From Aquipuribacter sp051216895 (lineage in GTDB: Bacteria > Actinomycetota > Actinomycetes > Actinomycetales > JBBAYJ01), in contig NZ_JBPKAO010000010.1 of the NCBI RefSeq assembly GCF_051216895.1, positions 1 through 64,000 on the forward strand: DNA of 64,000 nt, in the 5' to 3' direction. The notes below the pieces were generated by a model, which searched no databases, was not told the origin of the DNA, and saw only the letters and a list, made by a program, of their open reading frames with translations. The position numbers were made by a program, and so were the translations under genes. This document shows, one piece after another, positions 45,371 to 56,166 of this stretch (position 1 is the stretch's first letter; every line of letters starts with the position of its first letter).

Positions 45371-46258
45371 ATGAGGTCGTCGACGAGACAGCGGGAGCGG
45401 CACCAGCTCGCGGTCGCCCACGGGCCCACGTCCTCCGAGCTGCGTTCGGCCCTGCGTCACGACGGGCTCGAGGTGGCCCAGCAGCCCGTCGTCCGGCTCG
45501 CCGACGGCGTCCTGGTGGGGACCGAGTCCCTGGTCCGCTGGACCCACCCCCGGCTCGGGCTGCTGCTGCCGGGTTCGTTCCTGCACCTGGCCCAGACCCT
45601 GGACGAGATGCCGGCCCTGGACCTGCTGGTCATGCGGGCCGCCTGCCGTCGCCTCGCCGCGTCGCCGTTCGTCACCCCCACCAGCGTCAACGTCTCACGC
45701 GCCACGCTGCTGCAGCGCGGCTTCGTCGCCACCGTGCTCAGGACGCTGCGCGAGTACGGCGTGGACGGTGCCCGGCTGCTGCTGGAGCTGTCGGAGGAGC
45801 TGACCCTGGACGACCTCGAGCTGGTCCGGGACGAGCTGCTGGCCCTGCGCCGGGCCGGGGTCCAGCTCGCGCTGGACGACCTGGGCGCCGGTGTCACGAC
45901 GCTGCAGCACGTGCGCATGCTGGAGCCCGCGTTCGTCAAGGTCGACCGCTCCCTCGTCACCGGGGTGCACACCTCGCCGCACCGCCTCGCCGCGGTCGCG
46001 CGGGTCGTCGACCTGGCCCGCGCCACGGGGGCGGCCGTCACCGCGGAGGGCGTCGAGGAGCAGGCCGAGGCCGACGCGCTGCTCGGCCTGGGCTGCGAGC
46101 GGGGCCAGGGGTGGCTGTTCGGGCGGCCGGTGCTGCAGCCCGCGACCGATAGGATCAACCACCATGGCGACGACCAACGACCTCAAGAACGGCCTGGTGC
46201 TCAACATCGACGGAAACCTCTGGTCGGTGGTGGAGTTCCAGCACGTGAAGCCGGGTAA
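45371..46258 (+). CDS. Stand-alone EAL-domain c-di-GMP phosphodiesterase
   Basis: A 295-residue protein that is essentially one EAL domain, without GGDEF, sensor or membrane segments. Metal and catalytic residues are present: the EAL-position Glu in GTESLVRW, Asn in SVNVSRATL, Glu in LLELSEEL, Asp-Asp in LALDDLGAGVTTL, Lys in FVKVDRSLV, Glu in TAEGVEEQ and Gln in GQGWLFGRP. Loop 6 is DLGAG instead of DFGTG, the main deviation. It should cleave c-di-GMP to pGpG. The last about 35 codons overlap efp by 95 nt in another frame and look unconstrained. The ATG is the first possible start after an in-frame stop; its ribosome-binding site is weak. Confidence 0.88.
   Translation: MRSSTRQRERHQLAVAHGPTSSELRSALRHDGLEVAQQPVVRLADGVLVGTESLVRWTHPRLGLLLPGSFLHLAQTLDEMPALDLLVMRAACRRLAASPFVTPTSVNVSRATLLQRGFVATVLRTLREYGVDGARLLLELSEELTLDDLELVRDELLALRRAGVQLALDDLGAGVTTLQHVRMLEPAFVKVDRSLVTGVHTSPHRLAAVARVVDLARATGAAVTAEGVEEQAEADALLGLGCERGQGWLFGRPVLQPATDRINHHGDDQRPQERPGAQHRRKPLVGGGVPAREAG
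46150..46155 (+). promoter_or_regulatory. Leaderless -10 element (TAGGAT) for efp
   Basis: TAGGAT, then 8 nt, then the efp ATG at 46164. It lies inside the 3' coding end of the EAL gene. Confidence 0.65.
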
Positions 46259-46724
46259 GGGTCCGGCCTTCGTCCGCACCAAGCTCAAGAACGTCCTGTC
46301 CGGCAAGGTGGTCGACAAGACGTTCAACGCCGGTCTCAAGGTCGAGACCGCCACGGTGGACAAGCGGGACATGCAGTACCTCTACGCCGACGGCGACGAC
46401 TTCGTCTTCATGGACCAGAGCACCTACGACCAGGTCCACGTGCCGAAGGCCACGGCCGGTGACGCGGCCGGGTTCCTCCTGGAGCAGCAGGTCGCGACCG
46501 TCGCCGTGCACGAGGGCACCGTGCTCTACATCGAGCTCCCGGCCTCGGTCGAGCTCCTGATCAGCCACACCGACCCCGGCCTGCAGGGCGACCGCTCCAC
46601 CGGTGGCACCAAGCCCGCGACGCTGGAGACCGGCCGCGAGATCCAGGTGCCCCTGTTCCTGGAGTCCGGCACCAAGGTCAAGGTCGACACCCGATCCGGG
46701 GACTACCTCGGGCGCGTCAGCTGA
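46164..46724 (+). CDS. efp: Elongation factor P
   Basis: A 186-residue three-domain translation factor relieving stalls at polyproline. The domain I loop is HVKPGKGPAFVRTK, the palindromic PGKGP type described for actinobacterial EF-P that acts without lysine modification. The C-terminal OB domain has the signature DTRSGDYLGRVS. The start is leaderless within the EAL gene. The stop overlaps the CTG start of nusB. Confidence 0.96.
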   Translation: MATTNDLKNGLVLNIDGNLWSVVEFQHVKPGKGPAFVRTKLKNVLSGKVVDKTFNAGLKVETATVDKRDMQYLYADGDDFVFMDQSTYDQVHVPKATAGDAAGFLLEQQVATVAVHEGTVLYIELPASVELLISHTDPGLQGDRSTGGTKPATLETGREIQVPLFLESGTKVKVDTRSGDYLGRVS

Positions 46725-47131
46725 GCGCCCGGCACAAGGCGCGCAAGCGGGCCCTCGACGTCCTGTTCGAGGCCGAGCAGCGACGCCTGGACCCGATCGG
46801 GCTGCTGGCCACCCGGATCGCCGGTGGTGAGCCCCCGGTCCCGGAGTACGCCGTCACCCTGGTCGAGGGCGTCGTCGCGCACTCCGAGCGCATCGACGAG
46901 GCGTTGTCGACGTACGCGCACGGCTGGACCCTCGACCGCATGCCCGCGGTCGACCGCATCATCCTGCGGATCGCCACCTGGGAGCTCGTCCACAACGACG
47001 ACGTGCCCGACGACGTCGTCATCAACGAGGCCGTGACGCTGGCGAGCGAGCTGTCCACCGACGAGTCGCCGGCCTTCGTCAACGGCCTGCTCGCCCGGCT
47101 GCGGAGCCTCAAGGCGACCCTCGAGGTCTGA
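46721..47131 (+). CDS. nusB: Transcription antitermination factor NusB, apparent CTG start
   Basis: A 136-residue all-helical RNA-binding factor for rRNA antitermination. SARHKARKRALDVLFEAEQR is the conserved N-terminus; MPAVDRIILRIATWEL and DVVINEAVTLASELS are the second-half signatures. No ATG, GTG or TTG exists in frame before the conserved N-terminus; the first is a TTG at 46904, which would remove 61 residues. CTG at 46721 precisely precedes SARHK and overlaps the efp stop as CTGA, parallel to the GTGA/ATGA overlaps elsewhere. Translation is probably coupled to efp. Confidence 0.9.
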   Translation: MSARHKARKRALDVLFEAEQRRLDPIGLLATRIAGGEPPVPEYAVTLVEGVVAHSERIDEALSTYAHGWTLDRMPAVDRIILRIATWELVHNDDVPDDVVINEAVTLASELSTDESPAFVNGLLARLRSLKATLEV

Positions 47132-47147
47132 ACCCGCTCCCCGTCGT

Positions 47148-47585
47148 GTGGGACGTTCCGCGACGGGGTCGGGTGCCTGGGCGCGCGGGACGTCCCCCTC
47201 GGTGCGGGTCTCTCGGGGGGTGGGACGTTCGGTGACGGGGTCGGGTGCCGGGGCGCGCGGGACGTCCCCCTCGGTGCGGGTCTCTCGGGGGGTGGGACGT
47301 TCGGTGACGGGGTCGGGTGCCGGGGCGCGCGGGACGTCCCCCTCGGTGCGGGTCTCTCGGGGGGTGGGACGTTCGGTGACGGGGTCGGGTGCCTGGGCGC
47401 GCGGGACGTCCCACTCGGTGCGGGTCTCTCGGGTGGTGGGACGTTCGGTGACGGGGTCGGGTGCCTGGGCGCGGGGAACGTCCCACACGGTGCGGGGCCT
47501 GGTCGGGTGGTGGGACGTTCCGTGACTGGATCGGGTGCCCGGGCGCGCGGGACGTCCCACATGGTGCGGGGCGCGGTCGGGCTGG
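47148..47585. repeat. Six tandem repeats of about 72 bp
   Basis: Units beginning GTGGGACGTT start at 47148, 47220, 47292, 47364, 47436 and 47510 (period 72, the last interval 74). Copies 2 and 3 are almost identical; the outer copies diverge. Most units contain the palindrome GGGACGTCCC. The block fills most of the 487-nt gap 47132-47618 between convergent nusB and bldD; the rest of the gap shows nothing recognisable. There are no CRISPR-like unique spacers. Confidence 0.92.
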
Positions 47586-47618
47586 CCGGACCCGGCGGTC
47601 AGCCGCGACCCAGGGTCC

Positions 47619-48110
47619 TCAGTCCAGGACGGCGCGGCGGGCGTCGGCGTCCAGCACCTGCCAGCTGATGAGCTGGTCGACCAGGGCCGCGGGGGCCAGG
47701 TCGTAGATCACGGCGAGCGAGCGCAGGTCGTCGGCGCGGATCGACAGGATCTTGCCGTTGTAGTCGCCGCGCTGGGACTGGATGGTCTGCGCGTAGCGGG
47801 CGAGCGGGCCGGCCTTCTCGGCGGGCACGTTCATGAGCCGCTCCAGGTCGAGCACGAGCCGGGGCGGCGGCTCGCCGGAGCCCGCGGGGGCGCCGTCGGG
47901 GAGCAGGGCCTGCACGGGTACGCCGTAGAAGTCGGCGAGCTCGGCCAGGCGCTGCACGGTGACGGCGCGGTCGCCGCGCTCGTAGGAACCCACGACGACG
48001 GCCTTCCACCGACCCTGCGACTTCTCCTCCACGCCGTGGAGGGACAGACCCTGCTGGGTTCGGATGGCGCGCAGTCGCGATCCGAGGGCACGTGCGTAGT
48101 CGGTGGCCAC
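47619..48110 (-). CDS. bldD: BldD-family developmental regulator, c-di-GMP-binding
   Basis: A 163-residue regulator. The N-terminal HTH (about residues 1-70) contains RAIRTQQGLSLHGVEEKSQG and VVVGSYERGDRAVTVQRLAE, nearly identical to Streptomyces BldD. The C-terminal domain keeps the c-di-GMP signature RGDYNGKILSIRADD (RGD-x8-RxDD; the Gln of RQDD is Ala). BldD dimers bridged by tetrameric c-di-GMP repress developmental genes in Streptomyces. The GTG at 48110 was chosen to match the BldD N-terminus; a GATATT 6 nt upstream gives a leaderless promoter. A longer frame to 48158 is unlikely. Confidence 0.93.
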   Translation of the reverse strand: MATDYARALGSRLRAIRTQQGLSLHGVEEKSQGRWKAVVVGSYERGDRAVTVQRLAELADFYGVPVQALLPDGAPAGSGEPPPRLVLDLERLMNVPAEKAGPLARYAQTIQSQRGDYNGKILSIRADDLRSLAVIYDLAPAALVDQLISWQVLDADARRAVLD

Positions 48111-48225
48111 GGGTTCAATATCACGGAGAGTGACGCCCGGGGTCAAGCCGACCCGCACGGAGCGTCACCGTCCCGGGCTAGTCCTTACGGCCGGGATGCG
48201 TGCCGGGGGGTCCCGTCGCAAGCGC

Positions 48226-48231
48226 TAGGCT
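48226..48231 (+). promoter_or_regulatory. -10-like element (TAGGCT) for the pyr operon
   Basis: TAGGCT lies 62 nt before the pyrR ATG. Transcription from about 48238 would include the PyrR-binding hairpin in a leader of roughly 55 nt. Confidence 0.5.
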
Positions 48232-48250
48232 CATGGTCGACCGACGTCCT

Positions 48251-48282
48251 TTAAGTCCCGTCCCGTGAGGCGGGGAAGGAGG
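48251..48282 (+). promoter_or_regulatory. PyrR-binding RNA hairpin over the pyrR ribosome-binding site
   Basis: CCCG (48257-48260) pairs with CGGG (48271-48274) around the loop TCCCGTGAGG, matching the PyrR-binding consensus RUCCNGNGAGGY. The Shine-Dalgarno GGAAGGAGG (48274-48282) abuts the stem. Binding of PyrR plus UMP should block translation, the mode reported for mycobacterial pyrR. Confidence 0.75.
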
Positions 48283-48293
48283 TCCACGCGACC

Positions 48294-48872
48294 ATGACCT
48301 ACGAACGCACCGTCGTCAGCGCCGACGACATCGACCGCGTCGTGCAGCGGATCGCCCACGAGCTGCTGGAACGCAACCGGTCCGTCGACGACCTCGTCCT
48401 GCTGGGCATCCCCACCCGCGGGGTGCCGTTGGCCGAGCGCATCGCCGACGCCGTCGAGCGGGTCGAGGGCGTCCGCCCGGCCACGGGCTCGCTGGACGTG
48501 ACGATGTACCGCGACGACCTGCGGCAGCACCCCACGCGAGGACTGGCCGTGACCGAGGTCCCGGTCGACGTCACGGACCGTGTGGTCGTGCTCGTCGACG
48601 ACGTCCTGTTCTCCGGCCGCACCATCCGGGCCGCGCTGGACGCCGTCGCCGACCTGGGCCGGCCGCGGGCCGTGCGGCTGGTGGTGCTCGTCGACCGCGG
48701 CCACCGGGACCTGCCCATCCGGGCCGACCACGTCGGTCGCAACCTGCCGACGGCGGCCGACGAGCGGGTCGCGGTCCGCCTCCGCGAGACCGACGGCAGC
48801 GACGGCGTCGACATCCTCCGCCCGCTCGGCACCCCCGCCAGCGACCGCGGCGACGGCGGGGGGATGGCGTGA
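48294..48872 (+). CDS. pyrR: Bifunctional pyr operon regulator / uracil phosphoribosyltransferase PyrR
   Basis: A 192-residue type I phosphoribosyltransferase. The PRPP loop is VVLVDDVLFSGRTIRAAL; LLGIPTRGVPLAERIA and MYRDDLRQHP are family blocks. It senses UMP/UTP and binds the pyr leader RNA. First gene of the de novo pyrimidine operon, with its own hairpin target directly upstream. The stop overlaps pyrB (GTGA). Confidence 0.95.
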   Translation: MTYERTVVSADDIDRVVQRIAHELLERNRSVDDLVLLGIPTRGVPLAERIADAVERVEGVRPATGSLDVTMYRDDLRQHPTRGLAVTEVPVDVTDRVVVLVDDVLFSGRTIRAALDAVADLGRPRAVRLVVLVDRGHRDLPIRADHVGRNLPTAADERVAVRLRETDGSDGVDILRPLGTPASDRGDGGGMA

Positions 48873-49807
48873 GGCACCTGCTGTCCACGGCCGACCTGAG
48901 CCACGCCGACGCCGTGCACCTGCTCGACACCGCCGAGCAGATGGCCGCCACCCAGCAGCGCGAGATCAAGAAGCTGCCGACCCTGCGCGGGCGGACGGTG
49001 GTCAACCTGTTCTTCGAGGACTCCACCCGGACCCGGATCTCGTTCGAGGCCGCCGCCAAGCGGCTGTCAGCCGACGTCATCAACTTCTCGGCCAAGGGCT
49101 CGAGCGTCTCCAAGGGCGAGAGCCTCAAGGACACCGCGGAGACGCTGCAGGCGATGGGGGCCGACGCCGTCGTCATCCGCCACCCCGCCTCCGGGGCCCC
49201 GCACCGGCTGGCCGCGATGGGCTGGACCCGGGGAGCCGTGCTCAACGCCGGGGACGGCACCCACGAGCACCCCACCCAGGCCCTGCTGGACGCGTTCACC
49301 ATGCGCCGCCACCTGGCGGGCGGCACGGGGGACCTGGCCGGCCTGCGTGTGGCCGTGGTCGGCGACGTCCTGCACTCGCGGGTCGCGCGGTCCAACGTGC
49401 ACCTGCTGCACACCCTGGGCGCATCGGTGGTCCTGGTCGCGCCGCCGACCCTGGTGCCGTTCGGCGTCGGGTCCTGGCCGTGCGAGGTGTCCTACGACCT
49501 GGACGCCGTCCTGCCCCAGCTCGACGCCGTCATGATGCTGAGGGTCCAGGGGGAGCGGATGAACGCCGCGTTCTTCCCGTCCGAGCGCGAGTACTCCCGC
49601 CGCTACGGCCTGGACGCCCGCCGGCTGGGGCTGCTGCCCGACCACGCCATCGTCATGCACCCGGGCCCGATGAACCGGGGTCTGGAGATCAGCGCGGACG
49701 CCGCCGACAGCGGCCGCGCCGTCGTGCTCGACCAGGTGACCAACGGGGTGTCCGTCCGGATGGCCGCGCTGTACCTGCTGCTGGCAGGAGAGGGGAACGA
49801 CTCGTGA
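48869..49807 (+). CDS. pyrB: Aspartate carbamoyltransferase catalytic chain
   Basis: A 312-residue enzyme forming carbamoyl aspartate. Carbamoyl-phosphate motif EDSTRTRISFEAAAKRL, HPTQALLDAFT and the C-terminal MHPGPMNRGLEI. There is no pyrI regulatory chain nearby, as usual in actinomycetes. The GTG start overlaps pyrR and the stop overlaps pyrC. Confidence 0.96.
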   Translation: MRHLLSTADLSHADAVHLLDTAEQMAATQQREIKKLPTLRGRTVVNLFFEDSTRTRISFEAAAKRLSADVINFSAKGSSVSKGESLKDTAETLQAMGADAVVIRHPASGAPHRLAAMGWTRGAVLNAGDGTHEHPTQALLDAFTMRRHLAGGTGDLAGLRVAVVGDVLHSRVARSNVHLLHTLGASVVLVAPPTLVPFGVGSWPCEVSYDLDAVLPQLDAVMMLRVQGERMNAAFFPSEREYSRRYGLDARRLGLLPDHAIVMHPGPMNRGLEISADAADSGRAVVLDQVTNGVSVRMAALYLLLAGEGNDS

Positions 49808-51147
49808 GCACCTACCTGCTGCGCGGCGCCCGGCTGCCCGACGGCACCGCGGCCGACCTGGTCCTCACCGACGGGGTCGTCACCGAGGTCGCCGAGGCGG
49901 GGGCCGCCCGCCCCACCGGCGCCACCGTCGTCGACGCCGACGGGCTGCTCGCGCTGCCCGGCCTCGTCGACCTGCACACCCACCTGCGCGAGCCGGGGCG
50001 GGAGGACGCCGAGACCGTCGAGTCCGGCACCCGCGCCGCCGCGGCGGGCGGGTACACCGCCGTGCACGCCATGGCCAACACCAGCCCGGTGGCCGACACC
50101 GCCGGCGTGGTGGAGCAGGTGTACCGGCTGGGTCAGCAGGCGGGCTGGTGCGACGTCCGCCCGGTCGGCGCGGTGACGGTGGGCCTGGCCGGCAGCCGGC
50201 TCGCGGAGCTGGGCGCCATGGCCACCTCCACGGCCCGGGTGCGGGTGTTCAGCGACGACGGGCACTGCGTGTCCGACCCCGTCCTCATGCGCCGGGCCCT
50301 GGAGTACGTCAAGGCGTTCGACGGCGTCGTCGCCCAGCACGCCCAGGACCCCCGCCTCACCGAGGGCGCGCAGATGCACGAGGGCGAGGTGTCCGCGGTG
50401 CTCGGCCTGACCGGCTGGCCCGCCGTGGCCGAGGAGGCCGTCATCGCCCGCGACGTCCTGCTCGCCGCCCACGTCGGCTCCCGCGTCCACGTCTGCCACG
50501 TGTCCACCGCCGGCAGCGTGGAGATCGTCCGCCTGGCCAAGCAGCGCGGCCTGCCCGTGACCGCCGAGGTCACCCCCCACCACCTGCTGCTGACCGACGA
50601 GCTGGTCCGCAGCTACGACCCGGTCTTCAAGGTCAACCCGCCGCTGCGGACCGCCGCCGACGTGCAGGCCCTGCGCGAGGCCGTCGCCGACGGCACGGTC
50701 GACGTCGTCGCCACCGACCACGCCCCGCACCCCACCGAGGCCAAGGACTGCGAGTGGGCCGCCGCGGCCATGGGCATGACGGGCCTGGAGACCGCGCTCG
50801 CCGTGGTCCAGCAGACCCTGGTCGACACCGGCCTGCTCGACTGGGCCGGCGTCGCGGACCGGATGTCGCACGCCCCGGCCCGGATCGGTCGGCTCGACGA
50901 GGCCGCACTGGGCGGGTTCGCCCACGGCCGCGGCCTGGCGGTGGGGGAACCGGCGCACGTCACCCTCTACGACCCGACGGCGGCGTGGACCGTCGACCCG
51001 GCCGCCCAGCAGACCTCCGGGCGCAACAGCCCGTTCCGGGGGCACCGGCTGCCGGGTCGGGTCGTGGCCACGTTCCTGCGGGGTCGGGCCACGGTGCTCG
51101 ACGGGCGGCCCGTGCCGACCGACGACGCCGCGGGGGTGTCCGGCTGA
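49804..51147 (+). CDS. pyrC: Dihydroorotase
   Basis: A 447-residue class I amidohydrolase. Metal ligands are in GLVDLHTHLREPGRED, VHVCHVSTAGS, TPHHLLLTDE and VVATDHAPHPTEAK. It cyclises carbamoyl aspartate to dihydroorotate. The GTG overlaps pyrB. The stop shares one base with the next start (TGATG). Confidence 0.96.
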   Translation: MSTYLLRGARLPDGTAADLVLTDGVVTEVAEAGAARPTGATVVDADGLLALPGLVDLHTHLREPGREDAETVESGTRAAAAGGYTAVHAMANTSPVADTAGVVEQVYRLGQQAGWCDVRPVGAVTVGLAGSRLAELGAMATSTARVRVFSDDGHCVSDPVLMRRALEYVKAFDGVVAQHAQDPRLTEGAQMHEGEVSAVLGLTGWPAVAEEAVIARDVLLAAHVGSRVHVCHVSTAGSVEIVRLAKQRGLPVTAEVTPHHLLLTDELVRSYDPVFKVNPPLRTAADVQALREAVADGTVDVVATDHAPHPTEAKDCEWAAAAMGMTGLETALAVVQQTLVDTGLLDWAGVADRMSHAPARIGRLDEAALGGFAHGRGLAVGEPAHVTLYDPTAAWTVDPAAQQTSGRNSPFRGHRLPGRVVATFLRGRATVLDGRPVPTDDAAGVSG

Positions 51148-51653
51148 TGAGCCAGTGGGTCGCGGGTGGGCTGGTCCTGCTGGTCGTGCCCGTCCTGTTC
51201 GGCCTGATGTACCTGGGCTGGCGGGGGCGCGGTCGCCGTCAGGGCGACGTGCCCGCCCCGGCCGCGGTCCCGCCGGCGGTCGAGCTGGGCGAACCCCTGC
51301 TGGCGCCGTCGGTCGGGACCTACGTGTCCAGCGTGCGCGCCGGCGACTGGCTGGACCGGGTCGTCGTCCACGGCCTGGGGGTGGGTTCCGCCGCCACCCT
51401 GCAGGCCTGGGCGGCCGGGATCTGGTTCGAGCGCGACGGCGCCCCGGACGTCTTCGTCCCGGCCGCCGACGTGCGCGCCGTGCGCGTCGAGACCGGCATC
51501 GCCGGCAAGTACACCGTCGGCGAGGGTCTGCTCGTCGTCCGCTGGTCGCTCGGCGGCGTGGAGCTGGACACCGGCTTCCGCCCCAAGAGCTGGGCGGACG
51601 CCTCGGTCCTCGCCACCGCCCTGCAACCCCTCGCCCCCGGAGGCCGCACATGA
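51147..51653 (+). CDS. Membrane-anchored PH-like protein of the pyr operon
   Basis: A 168-residue protein with one N-terminal transmembrane helix (VAGGLVLLVVPVLFGLMYLGW) and a beta-rich PH-like domain (IWFERDGAPDVFVPAADVRAV; GLLVVRWSLGGVELDTGFRP). A gene of this type lies between pyrC and carA in many actinomycete pyr operons, including that of M. tuberculosis. Function unknown. One-base overlap upstream and ATGA overlap with carA indicate tight coupling. Confidence 0.85.
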   Translation: MSQWVAGGLVLLVVPVLFGLMYLGWRGRGRRQGDVPAPAAVPPAVELGEPLLAPSVGTYVSSVRAGDWLDRVVVHGLGVGSAATLQAWAAGIWFERDGAPDVFVPAADVRAVRVETGIAGKYTVGEGLLVVRWSLGGVELDTGFRPKSWADASVLATALQPLAPGGRT

Positions 51654-52839
51654 CCGCCACCACCGCCAGCCACGCCCTGCTCGTCCTGGAGGACGGCCGG
51701 GTGTTCCGCGGCCGGCCGTTCGGAGCCGTCGGCCAGACCGTCGGCGAGGCCGTCTTCGCCACCGGGATGACCGGCTACCAGGAGACCCTCACCGACCCGT
51801 CGTACCACCGGCAGGTGGTCGTCATGACGGCGCCGCACATCGGCAACACCGGGATCAACGACGAGGACGGCGAGTCCCGCCGGGTGTGGGTCGCCGGGTA
51901 CGTGGTGCGTGAGGCGTCACCGCGCTCCAGCAGCTGGCGCGCCCGCCGGACCCTGGACGACGAGCTCGTCGAGCAGGGCACCGTGGGCATCGCCGGGGTC
52001 GACACCCGCGCCGTCGTGCGCCACCTGCGCGAGCGCGGCGTCATGCGCGCCGGCGTGTTCTCCGGACCGGCCGCCGACCGGCCCGTCGCCGACCTGCTGA
52101 GCATCGTGCGGGAGTCGCCGTCGATGAGCGGGGCCGACCTGGCCGGCGAGGTCACGACCGCCGAGGCCTACCTGGTGCCCGCCGTCGGCGAGCGTCGCCT
52201 GAGGGTCGCGGCCGTGGACCTGGGCATCAAGACCGCCACCCCGCTGCGGCTGGCCGAGCGCGGCATCGACGTCCACGTCCTGCCCGCCTCGGCGACCCTG
52301 GCCGACGTGCTCGCCGTCAGCCCCGACGGGGTGTTCTTCTCCAACGGCCCGGGTGACCCGGCCGCCGCCGAGGGACCGGTCCGGCTGCTGCAGGAGGTGC
52401 TGGAACGGGACCTGCCGTTCTTCGGGATCTGCTTCGGCAACCAGCTGCTCGGCCGCGCGCTGGGCCTGGGCACGTACAAGCTGGGCTACGGGCACCGCGG
52501 CCTCAACCAGCCCGTGCTCGACCGCGCCACCGGCCGGGTCGAGATCACCGCCCACAACCACGGCTTCGCGGTCGACGCCCCGCTCGACGGGCCGGTCGAG
52601 GCCCCCGTGGGCGGGCTGGGGCGGGTCGAGGTGAGCCACGTCGGCCTCAACGACGACGTGGTCGAGGGCCTGCGCCTGCTGGACCGTCGGGCCTTCAGCG
52701 TCCAGTACCACCCCGAGGCCGCCGCCGGCCCGCACGACGCCGGCTACCTGTTCGACCGGTTCGTGGACGTCATGACCACCGACCCCACCACCGACCCGCA
52801 GCACGGCCGAACCGTCATCCCCGAGGAGGGCAGCGCCTG

Positions 52840-52840
<1 letters not shown>
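51650..52840 (+). CDS. carA: Carbamoyl-phosphate synthase small (glutaminase) chain
   Basis: A 396-residue glutamine amidotransferase. The nucleophile Cys lies in FFGICFGNQLLGRALG (near residue 261); HNHGFAV and YHPEAAAGPHD supply the remaining triad. The N-terminal domain has GMTGYQETLTDPSYHRQ. ATGA overlap with the preceding gene and one-base overlap with carB. Confidence 0.96.

Positions 52841-56162
<3,322 letters not shown>

Positions 56163-56166
<4 letters not shown>

Noticed and set aside
45343..46152. Alternative plus-strand frame starting at GTG 45343, 6 nt after TATGTT
   Set aside because: The geometry looks leaderless, but the product is an Arg/Ala-rich shadow; the EAL domain is in another frame starting at 45371.
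47148..47585. CRISPR array or repetitive protein gene
   Set aside because: Units are contiguous with no unique spacers and no cas genes; frames are open on both strands only because the period is 72 bp.
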